NCBI GenBank assembly: GCA_964405465.1
Contig: CAYONZ010000019.1
Location: 1 to 64,000 of the forward strand
Direction of reading: 5' to 3'
Length of the DNA: 64,000 nucleotides
Source of the DNA: CAYONZ01 sp964405465
GTDB taxonomy: Bacteria > Bdellovibrionota > Bdellovibrionia > Bdellovibrionales > JAMPXM01
The notes below the pieces were generated by a model that saw only the letters and a list, made by a program, of their open reading frames with translations, was not told the origin of the DNA and did no database searches. Positions 15,971-24,629 of the stretch are shown here, piece after piece. Position numbers and translations under genes: made by a program. How positions within the stretch are numbered: the first letter of the stretch is position 1; each line of letters starts with the position of its first letter.

Positions 15971-17254
15971 ATGCTAAAAATAAACATTGTTTATTTGTTC
16001 AGCGTGCTTTGCTCAGCTTTTGCCCTTGCATCTCCTGTCGATTCGATATCTCAATGCTCGAGCTTACTGCCTCCCGAATCTCGATTGCTGCTGATTTCCG
16101 ACGCCTATCATCCTCAGGTCCATGGCGTGACTAAAACTCTTGGTGTGACAGAGAATGGACTGAAGCAAGAAGGTCATACGATAAAAGTTGTAGAGCCTTC
16201 GCAATTCAAAAGTTTTCCAATTCCGGGTAATTCAATAATTCCTTATTCATACTCGGCACTATTGCCATCTGGACGACGTCAAATTGAAAAAGCAATTGAG
16301 GACTTCAACCCAGACTATATTCATGTTGCAACACCTGAAGGTCCAATCGGGATGCAGGCCACAAGAATTGTAAATCGAGAGGGCCTTACCGCTACGTCCT
16401 CGTATCACACCCACCTGGCTCAGTATTTGGATCTCCAAAGTAAGGGGTTGATTCCAGAAGCCCTTACCCAAAAGCTAGTTCGGAATTTACATAACTCATA
16501 CCAACAGGTCATGGCTACAACTGAGGGCTTAAGCAAAGCGCTGACCCAGCAGGGATTTCGAAATACAGTTGTTTGGGGCCGTGGAGTTGATGTGAGAGAG
16601 TATCGTCGTAATCCAAACGCCAAATTACAGTTGGCACAACAAGAGGGTCCAATCTGGAGTGCTCTAGAAAATCTTGCCAAGGACTTACCTTTTCGAGATG
16701 CAGAATCCGTCAAAAGCATGGCTGCAAAAATCTTACAGGGACCTGTTTTTCTTTACGTGGGCCGTGTCAGTATCCAAAAAAATATTGAAGCCTTTTTAAA
16801 TGCCGATTTACCTGGAGTAAAATTGATCGTCGGACCCGGCCCATCGAATAAATCAGTGAGTACAGATCGCTACTTGGCCAAACTAAACAAAAAATATTTT
16901 TCAAAAAATGCGATTTTTGTTGGAGAGCAAAGTGGTCAAGCGAAAATAGATTTCTATTCTGTCTCCGACGTATTCGTGTTTCCCAGCCGGACTGACACAT
17001 TTGGCAATGTGAATATTGAAGCAATGGCAACAGGCCTGCCGGTGGTACTTCTTGATCCAAAGCTGGAGGGTATCGTAATTGATGGTGTAACGGGATACAT
17101 CAGTCGAGATGCCAAGGGCCGAGACTTGAGTTATCTTGCGATACGAGCTTTAGATTTGGATCCGCAAGCGGCAATGGCCGACGCCCAAACCCGATTTACC
17201 CCACAAAAAGCGCTTCACGAATTCGAGTCAAATCTAGTGAGAATCAACCATTAG
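15971..17254 (+). CDS. GT4-family glycosyltransferase with an N-terminal signal peptide
   Basis: A protein of 427 residues with GT-B glycosyltransferase signatures: SDAYHPQVHGVTKTL at the N-domain start, SSYHTHLAQYL, then in the C-domain FLYVGRVSIQKNIEAFL and FPSRTDTFGNVNIEAMATG, containing the E-x7-E nucleotide-sugar motif. It resembles the mannosyl- or sulfoquinovosyl-transferase branch of GT4 enzymes. Oddly, the best start, ATG 15971 with AGGAGG at 15961-15966, begins a textbook Sec signal (MLKINIVYLFSVLCSAFALA then SP). GT4 enzymes normally work in the cytoplasm, where sugar nucleotides are. Either it is exported, anchored facing the cytoplasm, or the upstream start at 15881 is used. No sugar-pathway gene adjoins it. 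Confidence 0.82.
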   Translation: MLKINIVYLFSVLCSAFALASPVDSISQCSSLLPPESRLLLISDAYHPQVHGVTKTLGVTENGLKQEGHTIKVVEPSQFKSFPIPGNSIIPYSYSALLPSGRRQIEKAIEDFNPDYIHVATPEGPIGMQATRIVNREGLTATSSYHTHLAQYLDLQSKGLIPEALTQKLVRNLHNSYQQVMATTEGLSKALTQQGFRNTVVWGRGVDVREYRRNPNAKLQLAQQEGPIWSALENLAKDLPFRDAESVKSMAAKILQGPVFLYVGRVSIQKNIEAFLNADLPGVKLIVGPGPSNKSVSTDRYLAKLNKKYFSKNAIFVGEQSGQAKIDFYSVSDVFVFPSRTDTFGNVNIEAMATGLPVVLLDPKLEGIVIDGVTGYISRDAKGRDLSYLAIRALDLDPQAAMADAQTRFTPQKALHEFESNLVRINH

Positions 17255-17392
17255 AGAAAATTTAGATGCGAGTAAACCTAGATTTAAGTTAACTTTGAAA
17301 GCAGGGCCGGTTCATGCGTTCAACTCAGTCGAAACTCAAACAAAATTGATAGACAACAAACCTGAGCCAGAAAAAATGGGTCGCCAATTCGA

Positions 17393-18325
17393 TCAATACA
17401 ATTCCACAAGATCGTTTTCTCGAAAACCGGCGCCAGAGTGAATAACACCAATCGCACCATCTTTACCAAAGTAACTAACCACTTCGACTGTTCCCTTTAG
17501 GCGCCCGGGAACTCTTCCAATCAATGCTCCCGAGTCAGGATCATAGACATCCTCACCCTCCTCAGAGATTTTCAAAATATCTCCAACCTGAATTCCTGAG
17601 AGTCTTCCCGCATTGACGAAAATTCGATCGCCCTTCACCATCGCAATGCGACCTTCCCATTGAAGTTTCTCTACAGATTTTCCAATTTTTGGAACCAACG
17701 AGGCAAAGGCCTTTGTCACAACAGCCTCAAGCAATACTGGATCCTCTTCCAAGTATCGATCGCCACCTGGGCGCTCGGCGATTCGCATAGTTGAATCTTC
17801 GATTGTCGCACTCTTTACTTCACTTAAAACCATGTGGGTGTTCTTTGTTGCCAACACCCGCAGCTGGACAGTGGCCTCAAGTCTGGCGCGTACTTCTCGA
17901 ACAATCCCAACGGCATCACCTATGCGCTTCGCTTTGACCTCTAAAATTTTACCTTCAACAATTGCCGACAGGCCAATACTGTTGGCCAATTTCGCCATGG
18001 CCTCAAGATCGTACTCACCTTTTTTATAAAATTGACTGACATCCTTTGGGAAATCAGCATTGCTTAAGATCACAAAATTATCAGACTTCAGCATCGAGCG
18101 TATCAGTGCATCTCGAGCATACATCGCGGCCTTCTCTGAACGCGAAGCCCCTTCATCAATAAAAGGCAGCACCAAAACCCGTTTACGAGGAGAGGCATCC
18201 ATGTTTCTTGCCTGGTATGGAACATCGCGAACTTCAGGGCCTGATTTCTGGGAAGCAAATTCATTGCGCGGACTCACTGTCGTGCAAGCACTCAAGAGTA
18301 GACATAAAGCAAACAATCGTTTCAT
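17393..18325 (-). CDS. Lipoprotein resembling the middle and C-terminal parts of FlgT
   Basis: A 310-residue lipoprotein with signal MKRLFALCLLLSACTT, where LLSAC is the lipobox. The core (VLVLPFIDEGASRSEKAAMYARDAL and following) resembles the CsgG-like middle domain of FlgT and related proteins, and the tail (GIQVGDILKISEEG, then PGRLKGTVEVV) resembles the FlgT C-terminal domain. In Vibrio, FlgT forms part of the H ring round the flagellar motor. The upstream neighbour looks like the N-terminal part of FlgT, so the two could act together, but no other flagellar gene is nearby. The resemblance is by motif and hydrophobic pattern only. A perfect 7-bp hairpin (18332-18351) sits just before the start. 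Confidence 0.6.
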   Translation of the reverse strand: MKRLFALCLLLSACTTVSPRNEFASQKSGPEVRDVPYQARNMDASPRKRVLVLPFIDEGASRSEKAAMYARDALIRSMLKSDNFVILSNADFPKDVSQFYKKGEYDLEAMAKLANSIGLSAIVEGKILEVKAKRIGDAVGIVREVRARLEATVQLRVLATKNTHMVLSEVKSATIEDSTMRIAERPGGDRYLEEDPVLLEAVVTKAFASLVPKIGKSVEKLQWEGRIAMVKGDRIFVNAGRLSGIQVGDILKISEEGEDVYDPDSGALIGRVPGRLKGTVEVVSYFGKDGAIGVIHSGAGFRENDLVELY

Positions 18326-18331
18326 AGACTC

Positions 18332-18351
18332 ATCTTAGCTGAAACTAAGAT
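18332..18351 (-). promoter_or_regulatory. Small hairpin just before the FlgT-like lipoprotein start
   Basis: ATCTTAG (18332-18338) pairs with CTAAGAT (18345-18351) around a 6-base loop. On the coding strand the 3' arm abuts the weak Shine-Dalgarno AAGATGAG, so it may affect initiation. Function is inferred only. Confidence 0.35.
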
Positions 18352-18420
18352 CGGGAGTAAGCCCAACTCGACCAATTGTCATTGAGTTTCGACTTTGGTC
18401 GATACAAAAACCTATCTTCA

Positions 18421-19608
18421 TTATTGAGGAGATACATCCAAAACGAAAGCATCGCTGGCGTCAGCTTTTTCTGTACCACTCGAATGCAAACCAACCTTAA
18501 AACCTGGTACCTCAATAGTTTTCAACTTCTCACGAACTCCAGAAATGTTACCAGAAAAATCTGCTTCAAAATCAACCTGACCAGGCTCAAACATTCGCTC
18601 ACGAAGGGCCTTGATCTCAGGAACGCTCTTTTGAATTGCGGCTCGAATATCATTCAGTTGTTTGGGATTTAAGTTTCCCCGAACTGCGATTTTTAGCAAA
18701 CTCGCTCCTAAAGTCCCTTTCTGATAGGCATCCAGGATTTGCACCCCCAGATCCTTGGCGACATCAGGAAACAGCGCCGTGAGTTTAGCTCGCAGCTGCC
18801 CCTCTTTGACCGAAGAATCAAAGTCTTGCACCCTTGAAATCTCACCGACAGTGCGCTGATTTTGTCCCTGAATGGCCTCAATTCGCACAAGAACTCGAGT
18901 GCCCCCCGAAAACTGCGGACTAGGCCTCAAACGAACAAACCCTTGTAATACGATAGAGGATCGAAATATTTGGCTAAGTGTTTTCAAATCTCCCGAAGCC
19001 AAATGATCGGTTCGAAACGAAGGAGGAATCAAACGCGCAACTAACGGTGATCCCGAGAAAAAGAAGAAGCCTTGTTTGCCAAACTCCTGCTCAAGTGCCT
19101 TCTGAAGATTATGATCTAAATAAACTAAACCTTTCGAATCTTCGCTGGCTGTGTCTAGCCACCAATGGAATGCTTGTTCGTGAACTCGATCTTGAATTGA
19201 AACAAAACTCATGACAGCAGAAGGACCTTCGCTTTCGTAGAAAACCCCAGCGTTCATCAAGAGTTTTCGCAAACTTTCAACCGAAACCTTCATATCAACT
19301 GTCATCCGATAGAGACTTCCCTCCTGAATCGGCTCTCCAGAGTTGATGAGCGGAATAAACTTCGCATGCTCACGAATTATTTTACTTTCAATAATGGCTC
19401 TACTTTTTTGATACTTTTTTTCGCCAACAAGCTGAACAATCAACTCGCGAGCCACTTCGCCAATCAGTTTTTGATTTAACTCTCGAACGGCTTCAGGCGC
19501 TGACTTTGCCTCAATTTCACCGCTTTTGGTTACGGAAATAAAATCTTCATTTTGAGCTCTCAAGACGTGAGTAAAAAGAAGAATGACAACAAAGATTATG
19601 TTTCGCAT
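18421..19608 (-). CDS. Exported protein with a FlgT-N-like beginning, unknown function
   Basis: A 395-residue protein beginning at the ATG at 19608, two bases after the dnaE stop; the frame runs on upstream, but this start gives a clean signal peptide (NIIFVVILLFTHVLRAQ). The following part, VTKSGEIEAKSAPEAVRELNQKL and a strand ending YRMTVDMKVSV, has the helix-strand order of the FlgT N-terminal domain, in which a run of residues is followed by VxVxV-type strands. The rest is unassigned. It is probably cotranscribed with dnaE and with the FlgT-like lipoprotein 95 bases downstream. A periplasmic role at the cell envelope or motor is a guess. Confidence 0.58.
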   Translation of the reverse strand: MRNIIFVVILLFTHVLRAQNEDFISVTKSGEIEAKSAPEAVRELNQKLIGEVARELIVQLVGEKKYQKSRAIIESKIIREHAKFIPLINSGEPIQEGSLYRMTVDMKVSVESLRKLLMNAGVFYESEGPSAVMSFVSIQDRVHEQAFHWWLDTASEDSKGLVYLDHNLQKALEQEFGKQGFFFFSGSPLVARLIPPSFRTDHLASGDLKTLSQIFRSSIVLQGFVRLRPSPQFSGGTRVLVRIEAIQGQNQRTVGEISRVQDFDSSVKEGQLRAKLTALFPDVAKDLGVQILDAYQKGTLGASLLKIAVRGNLNPKQLNDIRAAIQKSVPEIKALRERMFEPGQVDFEADFSGNISGVREKLKTIEVPGFKVGLHSSGTEKADASDAFVLDVSPQ

Positions 19609-19609
19609 C

Positions 19610-22600
19610 TTAACCTCGAATTTCAATAAAGTCAGTTCGCCCCAGTAACTGATGAATTCCTTCAAAAAAATCATTTGTAGGATTCACACCATTTGGTTCC
19701 TTTACATCTAGCGTGACGGTCTTCTTCGAGTTTGCCAACTCAATTTCTAGAGTGACATTGGTTGCCCCTGGAAATTTATGCATATGACCACTCAACTCAT
19801 CCAACTTCTCCTGCATCCATGGTTCAAGTCTAAATACCAATTGTTTAGACTTCTGCAAGGCCGTTTCTAAAACACTCACCCTATCCACAATAATTTTAAC
19901 GCTATCCCCATCCTTCTCGAGATTTCCACCCACCAGCACCGGCAGATCAGACTTCATCGCCACTTCAGCCTGAACATAGACATCAGGAAAAGTGATTAGC
20001 TCCACTGAACCAGTCAAATCTTCCAGTTGCGAGAAAGCCATACGCGTTCCCTTTTTGGTAATTAAGTCTCGAAGCGACACAACCAGCCCAGCCAATACAA
20101 CACGTTTTTTATTATCTTGTTCTTTTAAGTGTGCGACATCACAAGTGATCCAGTTTTTCACCAATGACTCAAACCCCGAAAGTGGATGATCACTCAGATA
20201 AAAACCCAAGACCTCTTTTTCATATGATAACCGCGCCGAACGAGACCACTCGGGAACATCATCAAGCACGACTTGTTCTTTATCATGGGAATCATCAAGC
20301 ATCGCAAACAAACTGACCTGACCAATTTCACGATCATGACGAGTGACCTCAGCTCGATCCATGTACTTTTCATAACCTTTCATAAGTTTGGCACGATTGG
20401 CCCCAAACCCATCCAAGGCTCCAGCTTTAATCAAGCACTCTATCACTTTTTTATTTACACGACGAGAATCAATACTTTCAAAAAAGTCTTCAAGACTATC
20501 AAATTTCTTATTGGGCTTCTCGTTTCGTGCCTGCAAGATCGCTTCAACAGCACCCTCTCCGACACCTTTAATTGCTCCCAAACTAAAATAGATAGTGTCA
20601 CCTTTGACCGTAAACTTATAATCAGAATAACTGACATGCGGTGGTTTCACTTCAATCTTATGAGACCGAGCGTCTTTTACATACTTCACGACGTTGTCGG
20701 TATTGCTCATCTCTGTACTCAACAACGCCGCATAAAACTCCACAGGGTAGTAATTCTTTAGCCATGCGGTTTGTGCAGCAACCACACAGTAGGCCGCCGC
20801 ATGAGATTTATTAAACCCGTAATTGGCAAATTCTTTCATTAAGTCAAAAAGTTCACCTGCTTTGTTTGGATCAAACTTGTTCTCTTTGGCGCCTTTTAAA
20901 AACCGCTCTTTTTGTTGCTCCATTTCAGATTGAATCTTTTTACCCATCGCACGCCGAAGCATGTCGGCCTCGCCAAGAGAGTAGTTGGCAATCTTAGAGG
21001 AAATCGACATCACTTGCTCTTGATAGATAATAATCCCATAAGTCTCTTTGAGGATTTCCTCGAGAGGTGGCAGCAGATACTCAACCTTTGTCTCACCATG
21101 CTTCCGCTTGGTGTATTCAGGTATCATGTCCATCGGACCAGGACGATAAAGAGCATTGATCGCCGTGATATCCTCAAAACAAGTCGGTTTAATTTTTTTC
21201 ACAGTGTCTGTGATGCCATCGCCTTCAAACTGAAAAATTCCAGCCGTATCTCCACGAGACATGATCGAATAGATACCCGAATCACTCAATGGGATCTCGG
21301 GTGGTGTAATTTTTTTGCCACGATTCAACTCAATCAAATCAAGCGCATTCTGAATATGCGTCAATGTCTTCAATCCCAAGAAGTCGAATTTGATCAATCC
21401 GATCTTCTCTGCATATTTCATGTCATATTGAACAACATTTTCACCCTCTGTACCGCGGTACATCGGAGCCAAATGCACAAGATTTTCGCTTCCGATAATG
21501 ACACCTGCAGCATGAATACCTGCATGTCGAACGAGCCCCTCGATCTTTCGCGCGAGATCCATCAGTGTCGTTACTTGCGGATTCATCTCCATCTGTTCTT
21601 TAAGTCTTGGCTCCATCTCAATGGCCTGATCGAGTGTTATTCCAAGTTTGTCAGGCATCAACTTTGAAATGACATCCACCTCAGCATACGTCATCCCAAG
21701 AACACGCCCAACATCTCGAATCGCTGCTCGAGCCTGAAGTTTTCCGTAAGTAATAATCTGCGAAACGTTATGTGGCGTGTATTTCTGTGTGACATAATCA
21801 ATAACTTGCTGCCGTTTTTCTTGACAAAAATCGACGTCAAAATCCGGCATAGAAATACGCTCAGGGTTCAAAAATCGCTCAAAAATTAGATTATAAGGGA
21901 CCGGATCTAGATCGGTAATTCGTAGGCAATAAGCAACCAAACTCCCCGCTCCTGATCCACGACCTGGCCCAACTGGTACACCATTTTTCTTCGCCCAATT
22001 GATAAAATCTTGAACGATCAAAAAGTAACTCGTAAACCCCATGCGCTCAATCACGCCCATCTCATACTTCAATCGATCATAGTATTTTGGCTTATCTTCT
22101 TCTTTGACCGCTTCGCCGCGCCTTTCAGCTTCTAGAAATCTTTCCGTCAAGCCTTCCAATACTTTTTCACCAATCAATTCTTGAGGGGACTGCCCCGTCT
22201 CAGAGGTAAATGTTGGCAAATGATAAATCGAACGACCTGAATCATCTTTCAATTTAAATTTCACATCACAGCGCTCGGCAACCTCAAGTGTACGATCGCA
22301 AGCCCCAGGTACATCAGCAAATAAGTTACGCATCTGATCCGCACTCTTAAAGTAAAACTGATCACTGCCTAAACGGTATCGTGATTCATCTTGCAGAGTT
22401 TTGTTGGTACCAATACAAATCAAAACCTCTTGAGCCAATTGATCGTCACGATCAATGTAATGAACATTATTTGTGGCAACCGTTTGAACCCCTGTGATGC
22501 GCGAAGCCTCTAAAAGAAATTTATTTACATCATCCCACTCAGGCGTCGTACGATTGAGTTCGAGATAAAACCGATCACCAAAAATATTCTGCAATTCACG

Positions 22601-23083
22601 CACTTTTTCAAGTGCAGCATCAGGTCCGAATTTCAGAAAAGTGCTGGCCACATCACCACGCAAATCTCCAGAAAGACAGATCAGATTTTCATTATGCTTT
22701 TTCAAAACTTCGTAATCGACCCGTGGTTTATAATAAAAACCCTCTTGGTAGCCAATCGTACTGATTTCACAAAGATTTTGGTAACCTTGGTAGTTTTGCG
22801 CCAACAACACCAAACGCCGATTTGGCATCTGCGCTGCCTCTCGATCTTCGCCTTTTACCAAACGACTCTTTGGGGAAAGATAGATATCCGAGCCCAAGAT
22901 ACCTTTGATCCCAGCATCTTTACAGGCAAAATAAAACTCGATGGCACCAAACATATTACCATTGTCAGTCAACGCCACAGCGGGCATCTGGTAAGCCTGT
23001 GCCTTTTGCACAAGTTTTTTTGCCGTGCAAGTTGCTTCCAAAAGCGAGTATTGAGAATGAACATGCAAATGAGCAAACGACAT
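19610..23083 (-). CDS. dnaE: DNA polymerase III alpha subunit
   Basis: The replicative polymerase catalytic subunit, about 1157 residues, normal for DnaE1. The N-terminal PHP domain begins FAHLHVHSQYSLLEA; the polymerase palm has the motif GPGRGSGAGSLVAY and the catalytic Asp motif PDFDVDF; a helix-hairpin region (LIKAGALDGFG) and a C-terminal OB-fold (VLAGLVVSLRDLITKKGTRM) follow. I use ATG 23083 rather than GTG 23095, because GTG lies inside guaA and family members start right before FAHLH. It follows guaA with a gap of two bases, so translation is probably coupled. Placement beside guanine nucleotide genes is not functionally explained. Confidence 0.97.
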   Translation of the reverse strand: MSFAHLHVHSQYSLLEATCTAKKLVQKAQAYQMPAVALTDNGNMFGAIEFYFACKDAGIKGILGSDIYLSPKSRLVKGEDREAAQMPNRRLVLLAQNYQGYQNLCEISTIGYQEGFYYKPRVDYEVLKKHNENLICLSGDLRGDVASTFLKFGPDAALEKVRELQNIFGDRFYLELNRTTPEWDDVNKFLLEASRITGVQTVATNNVHYIDRDDQLAQEVLICIGTNKTLQDESRYRLGSDQFYFKSADQMRNLFADVPGACDRTLEVAERCDVKFKLKDDSGRSIYHLPTFTSETGQSPQELIGEKVLEGLTERFLEAERRGEAVKEEDKPKYYDRLKYEMGVIERMGFTSYFLIVQDFINWAKKNGVPVGPGRGSGAGSLVAYCLRITDLDPVPYNLIFERFLNPERISMPDFDVDFCQEKRQQVIDYVTQKYTPHNVSQIITYGKLQARAAIRDVGRVLGMTYAEVDVISKLMPDKLGITLDQAIEMEPRLKEQMEMNPQVTTLMDLARKIEGLVRHAGIHAAGVIIGSENLVHLAPMYRGTEGENVVQYDMKYAEKIGLIKFDFLGLKTLTHIQNALDLIELNRGKKITPPEIPLSDSGIYSIMSRGDTAGIFQFEGDGITDTVKKIKPTCFEDITAINALYRPGPMDMIPEYTKRKHGETKVEYLLPPLEEILKETYGIIIYQEQVMSISSKIANYSLGEADMLRRAMGKKIQSEMEQQKERFLKGAKENKFDPNKAGELFDLMKEFANYGFNKSHAAAYCVVAAQTAWLKNYYPVEFYAALLSTEMSNTDNVVKYVKDARSHKIEVKPPHVSYSDYKFTVKGDTIYFSLGAIKGVGEGAVEAILQARNEKPNKKFDSLEDFFESIDSRRVNKKVIECLIKAGALDGFGANRAKLMKGYEKYMDRAEVTRHDREIGQVSLFAMLDDSHDKEQVVLDDVPEWSRSARLSYEKEVLGFYLSDHPLSGFESLVKNWITCDVAHLKEQDNKKRVVLAGLVVSLRDLITKKGTRMAFSQLEDLTGSVELITFPDVYVQAEVAMKSDLPVLVGGNLEKDGDSVKIIVDRVSVLETALQKSKQLVFRLEPWMQEKLDELSGHMHKFPGATNVTLEIELANSKKTVTLDVKEPNGVNPTNDFFEGIHQLLGRTDFIEIRG

Positions 23084-23085
23084 TT

Positions 23086-24621
23086 TTATTCCCACTCGAT
23101 CGTGCCAGGAGGCTTACTCGTGACATCATAAACCACACGATTCACACCCGACACTTCATTAGTAATGCGATTTGAAACGGCTCGCATAAACTCAAATTCA
23201 AACGGATACCAATCGGCAGTCATTCCATCAGTCGAAGTCACCGCTCGCAATGCGACCACCTTTTCATAGGTGCGACCATCTCCCTGAACACCTACGGTTT
23301 TTACGGGAAGCAAAACGCAAAATGCCTGCCAAATCTTTCGGTAAAGGCCAGCACGTTTGAGCTCTGAAATAAAAATATGATCAACATCTCGAACAATCTC
23401 GAGATCTTCTTTGCAAATTTCACCCATTATTCGGATCCCTAAACCAGGCCCAGGAAACGGGTGACGCCAAATAAAATCATCACTTAAGCCAAGTTCTTTG
23501 CCAATTGCTCGAACTTCGTCTTTAAAAAGCTCACGCACCGGTTCGACCAGCTTCATATGCATCTTCTCTGGTAATCCACCGACGTTGTGATGCGACTTGA
23601 TTGTCACAGAAGCTCCACGAGGAGAAACACTTTCTATGACATCCGGATACAACGTACCCTGAGCCAACCACTTCAAACGATCTTTTTGTTCTAACCCATT
23701 CACCGTGTCCTGAAACACTTCTATAAACACCCGTCCAATAGTTTTGCGTTTTTTCTCTGGATCGGCCAGTCCACGCAGCTCTCGCAAAAATCTTTCTTCT
23801 GCATCGACACCCACTACATTTAGATCAAGCTTTTTGTAGTTCTCGAGAACGTCGTGAAACTCATTTTTTCGCAAAAGCCCATTGTTTACAAATACGCAGT
23901 GAACGCGTTCTCGCCCCAAAGCCTTAGTGAGAAGGGTTGCCACCACCGTCGAATCAACGCCCCCGCTTAAGCCACACAAAACATGTTCGACCGGCCCCAC
24001 TTTTTGTCGCACCAACTCCATCAAGTGAGTGGTGATGTGAGGAGGATTCCAAGATGAGTCAGCCTGACAAAGATCAAAGACAAATGATCGCAAAAACTCT
24101 GTACCTTTTTGTGTGTGCGTAACTTCAGGGTGAAATTGAACAGCCCAAATTTTTTCTCCACGAAGAGCTGCGGGATGTCCAGCTTCTGAGAGGGCTACCA
24201 CTTTCATTCCATTCGGAGGAACTTTGACCACGTCACCGTGACTCATCCATACGCGCTGCTCGACACCGACCGAATCTATAGGAGCACTCCAAGTCACTGT
24301 ATTGAAACCGTACTCACGTCGTGATGACTTCTCAACGACACCACCAAACTCTTTCGCAATCAACTGCATGCCATAACAAATACCAAGGAGAGGCGCGATT
24401 TGCCCCAATGCTCTGACATCTTGTTGAGGAGCATCTGAATCGTATACAGAACTCGGTCCACCAGATAAAATTATACCTCGCGGTTTCATCTTGCGAATGA
24501 TTTCGATATCGACATCAAAAGGTAAAAGCTCAGAATAAACATTGAACTCCCGAAGACGCCGAGCAATCAGTTGAGTCAGCTGCGACCCAAAATCAAGAAC
24601 AACAAATCCACCCTCAACCAT
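23086..24621 (-). CDS. guaA: GMP synthase (glutamine-hydrolysing)
   Basis: A 511-residue enzyme converting XMP, glutamine and ATP to GMP. The glutaminase domain has the Cys in LGICYGMQLIAKEFGG and the His-x-Glu in VQFHPEVTHT; the ATP-pyrophosphatase domain has the P-loop LSGGVDSTVVATLL; the C-terminal dimerisation domain ends PPGTIEWE, as in all GuaA. Length matches E. coli GuaA (525). The ATG at 24621 is preferred over the adjoining GTG at 24624 because AGAGGA lies four bases upstream of it. It directly follows guaB, giving the standard guaBA order for the last two steps from IMP to GMP. Confidence 0.97.
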   Translation of the reverse strand: MVEGGFVVLDFGSQLTQLIARRLREFNVYSELLPFDVDIEIIRKMKPRGIILSGGPSSVYDSDAPQQDVRALGQIAPLLGICYGMQLIAKEFGGVVEKSSRREYGFNTVTWSAPIDSVGVEQRVWMSHGDVVKVPPNGMKVVALSEAGHPAALRGEKIWAVQFHPEVTHTQKGTEFLRSFVFDLCQADSSWNPPHITTHLMELVRQKVGPVEHVLCGLSGGVDSTVVATLLTKALGRERVHCVFVNNGLLRKNEFHDVLENYKKLDLNVVGVDAEERFLRELRGLADPEKKRKTIGRVFIEVFQDTVNGLEQKDRLKWLAQGTLYPDVIESVSPRGASVTIKSHHNVGGLPEKMHMKLVEPVRELFKDEVRAIGKELGLSDDFIWRHPFPGPGLGIRIMGEICKEDLEIVRDVDHIFISELKRAGLYRKIWQAFCVLLPVKTVGVQGDGRTYEKVVALRAVTSTDGMTADWYPFEFEFMRAVSNRITNEVSGVNRVVYDVTSKPPGTIEWE

Positions 24622-24629
24622 CACATCCT

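Noticed and set aside
18376..18672. 98-residue plus-strand frame over the FlgT-like gene end
   Set aside because: It runs antisense to the coding sequence with no ribosome binding site.
20912..21667. 251-residue open frame on the plus strand inside dnaE
   Set aside because: It lies wholly antisense to a well-conserved polymerase gene, has no family motif, and its length is explained by codon bias of dnaE.
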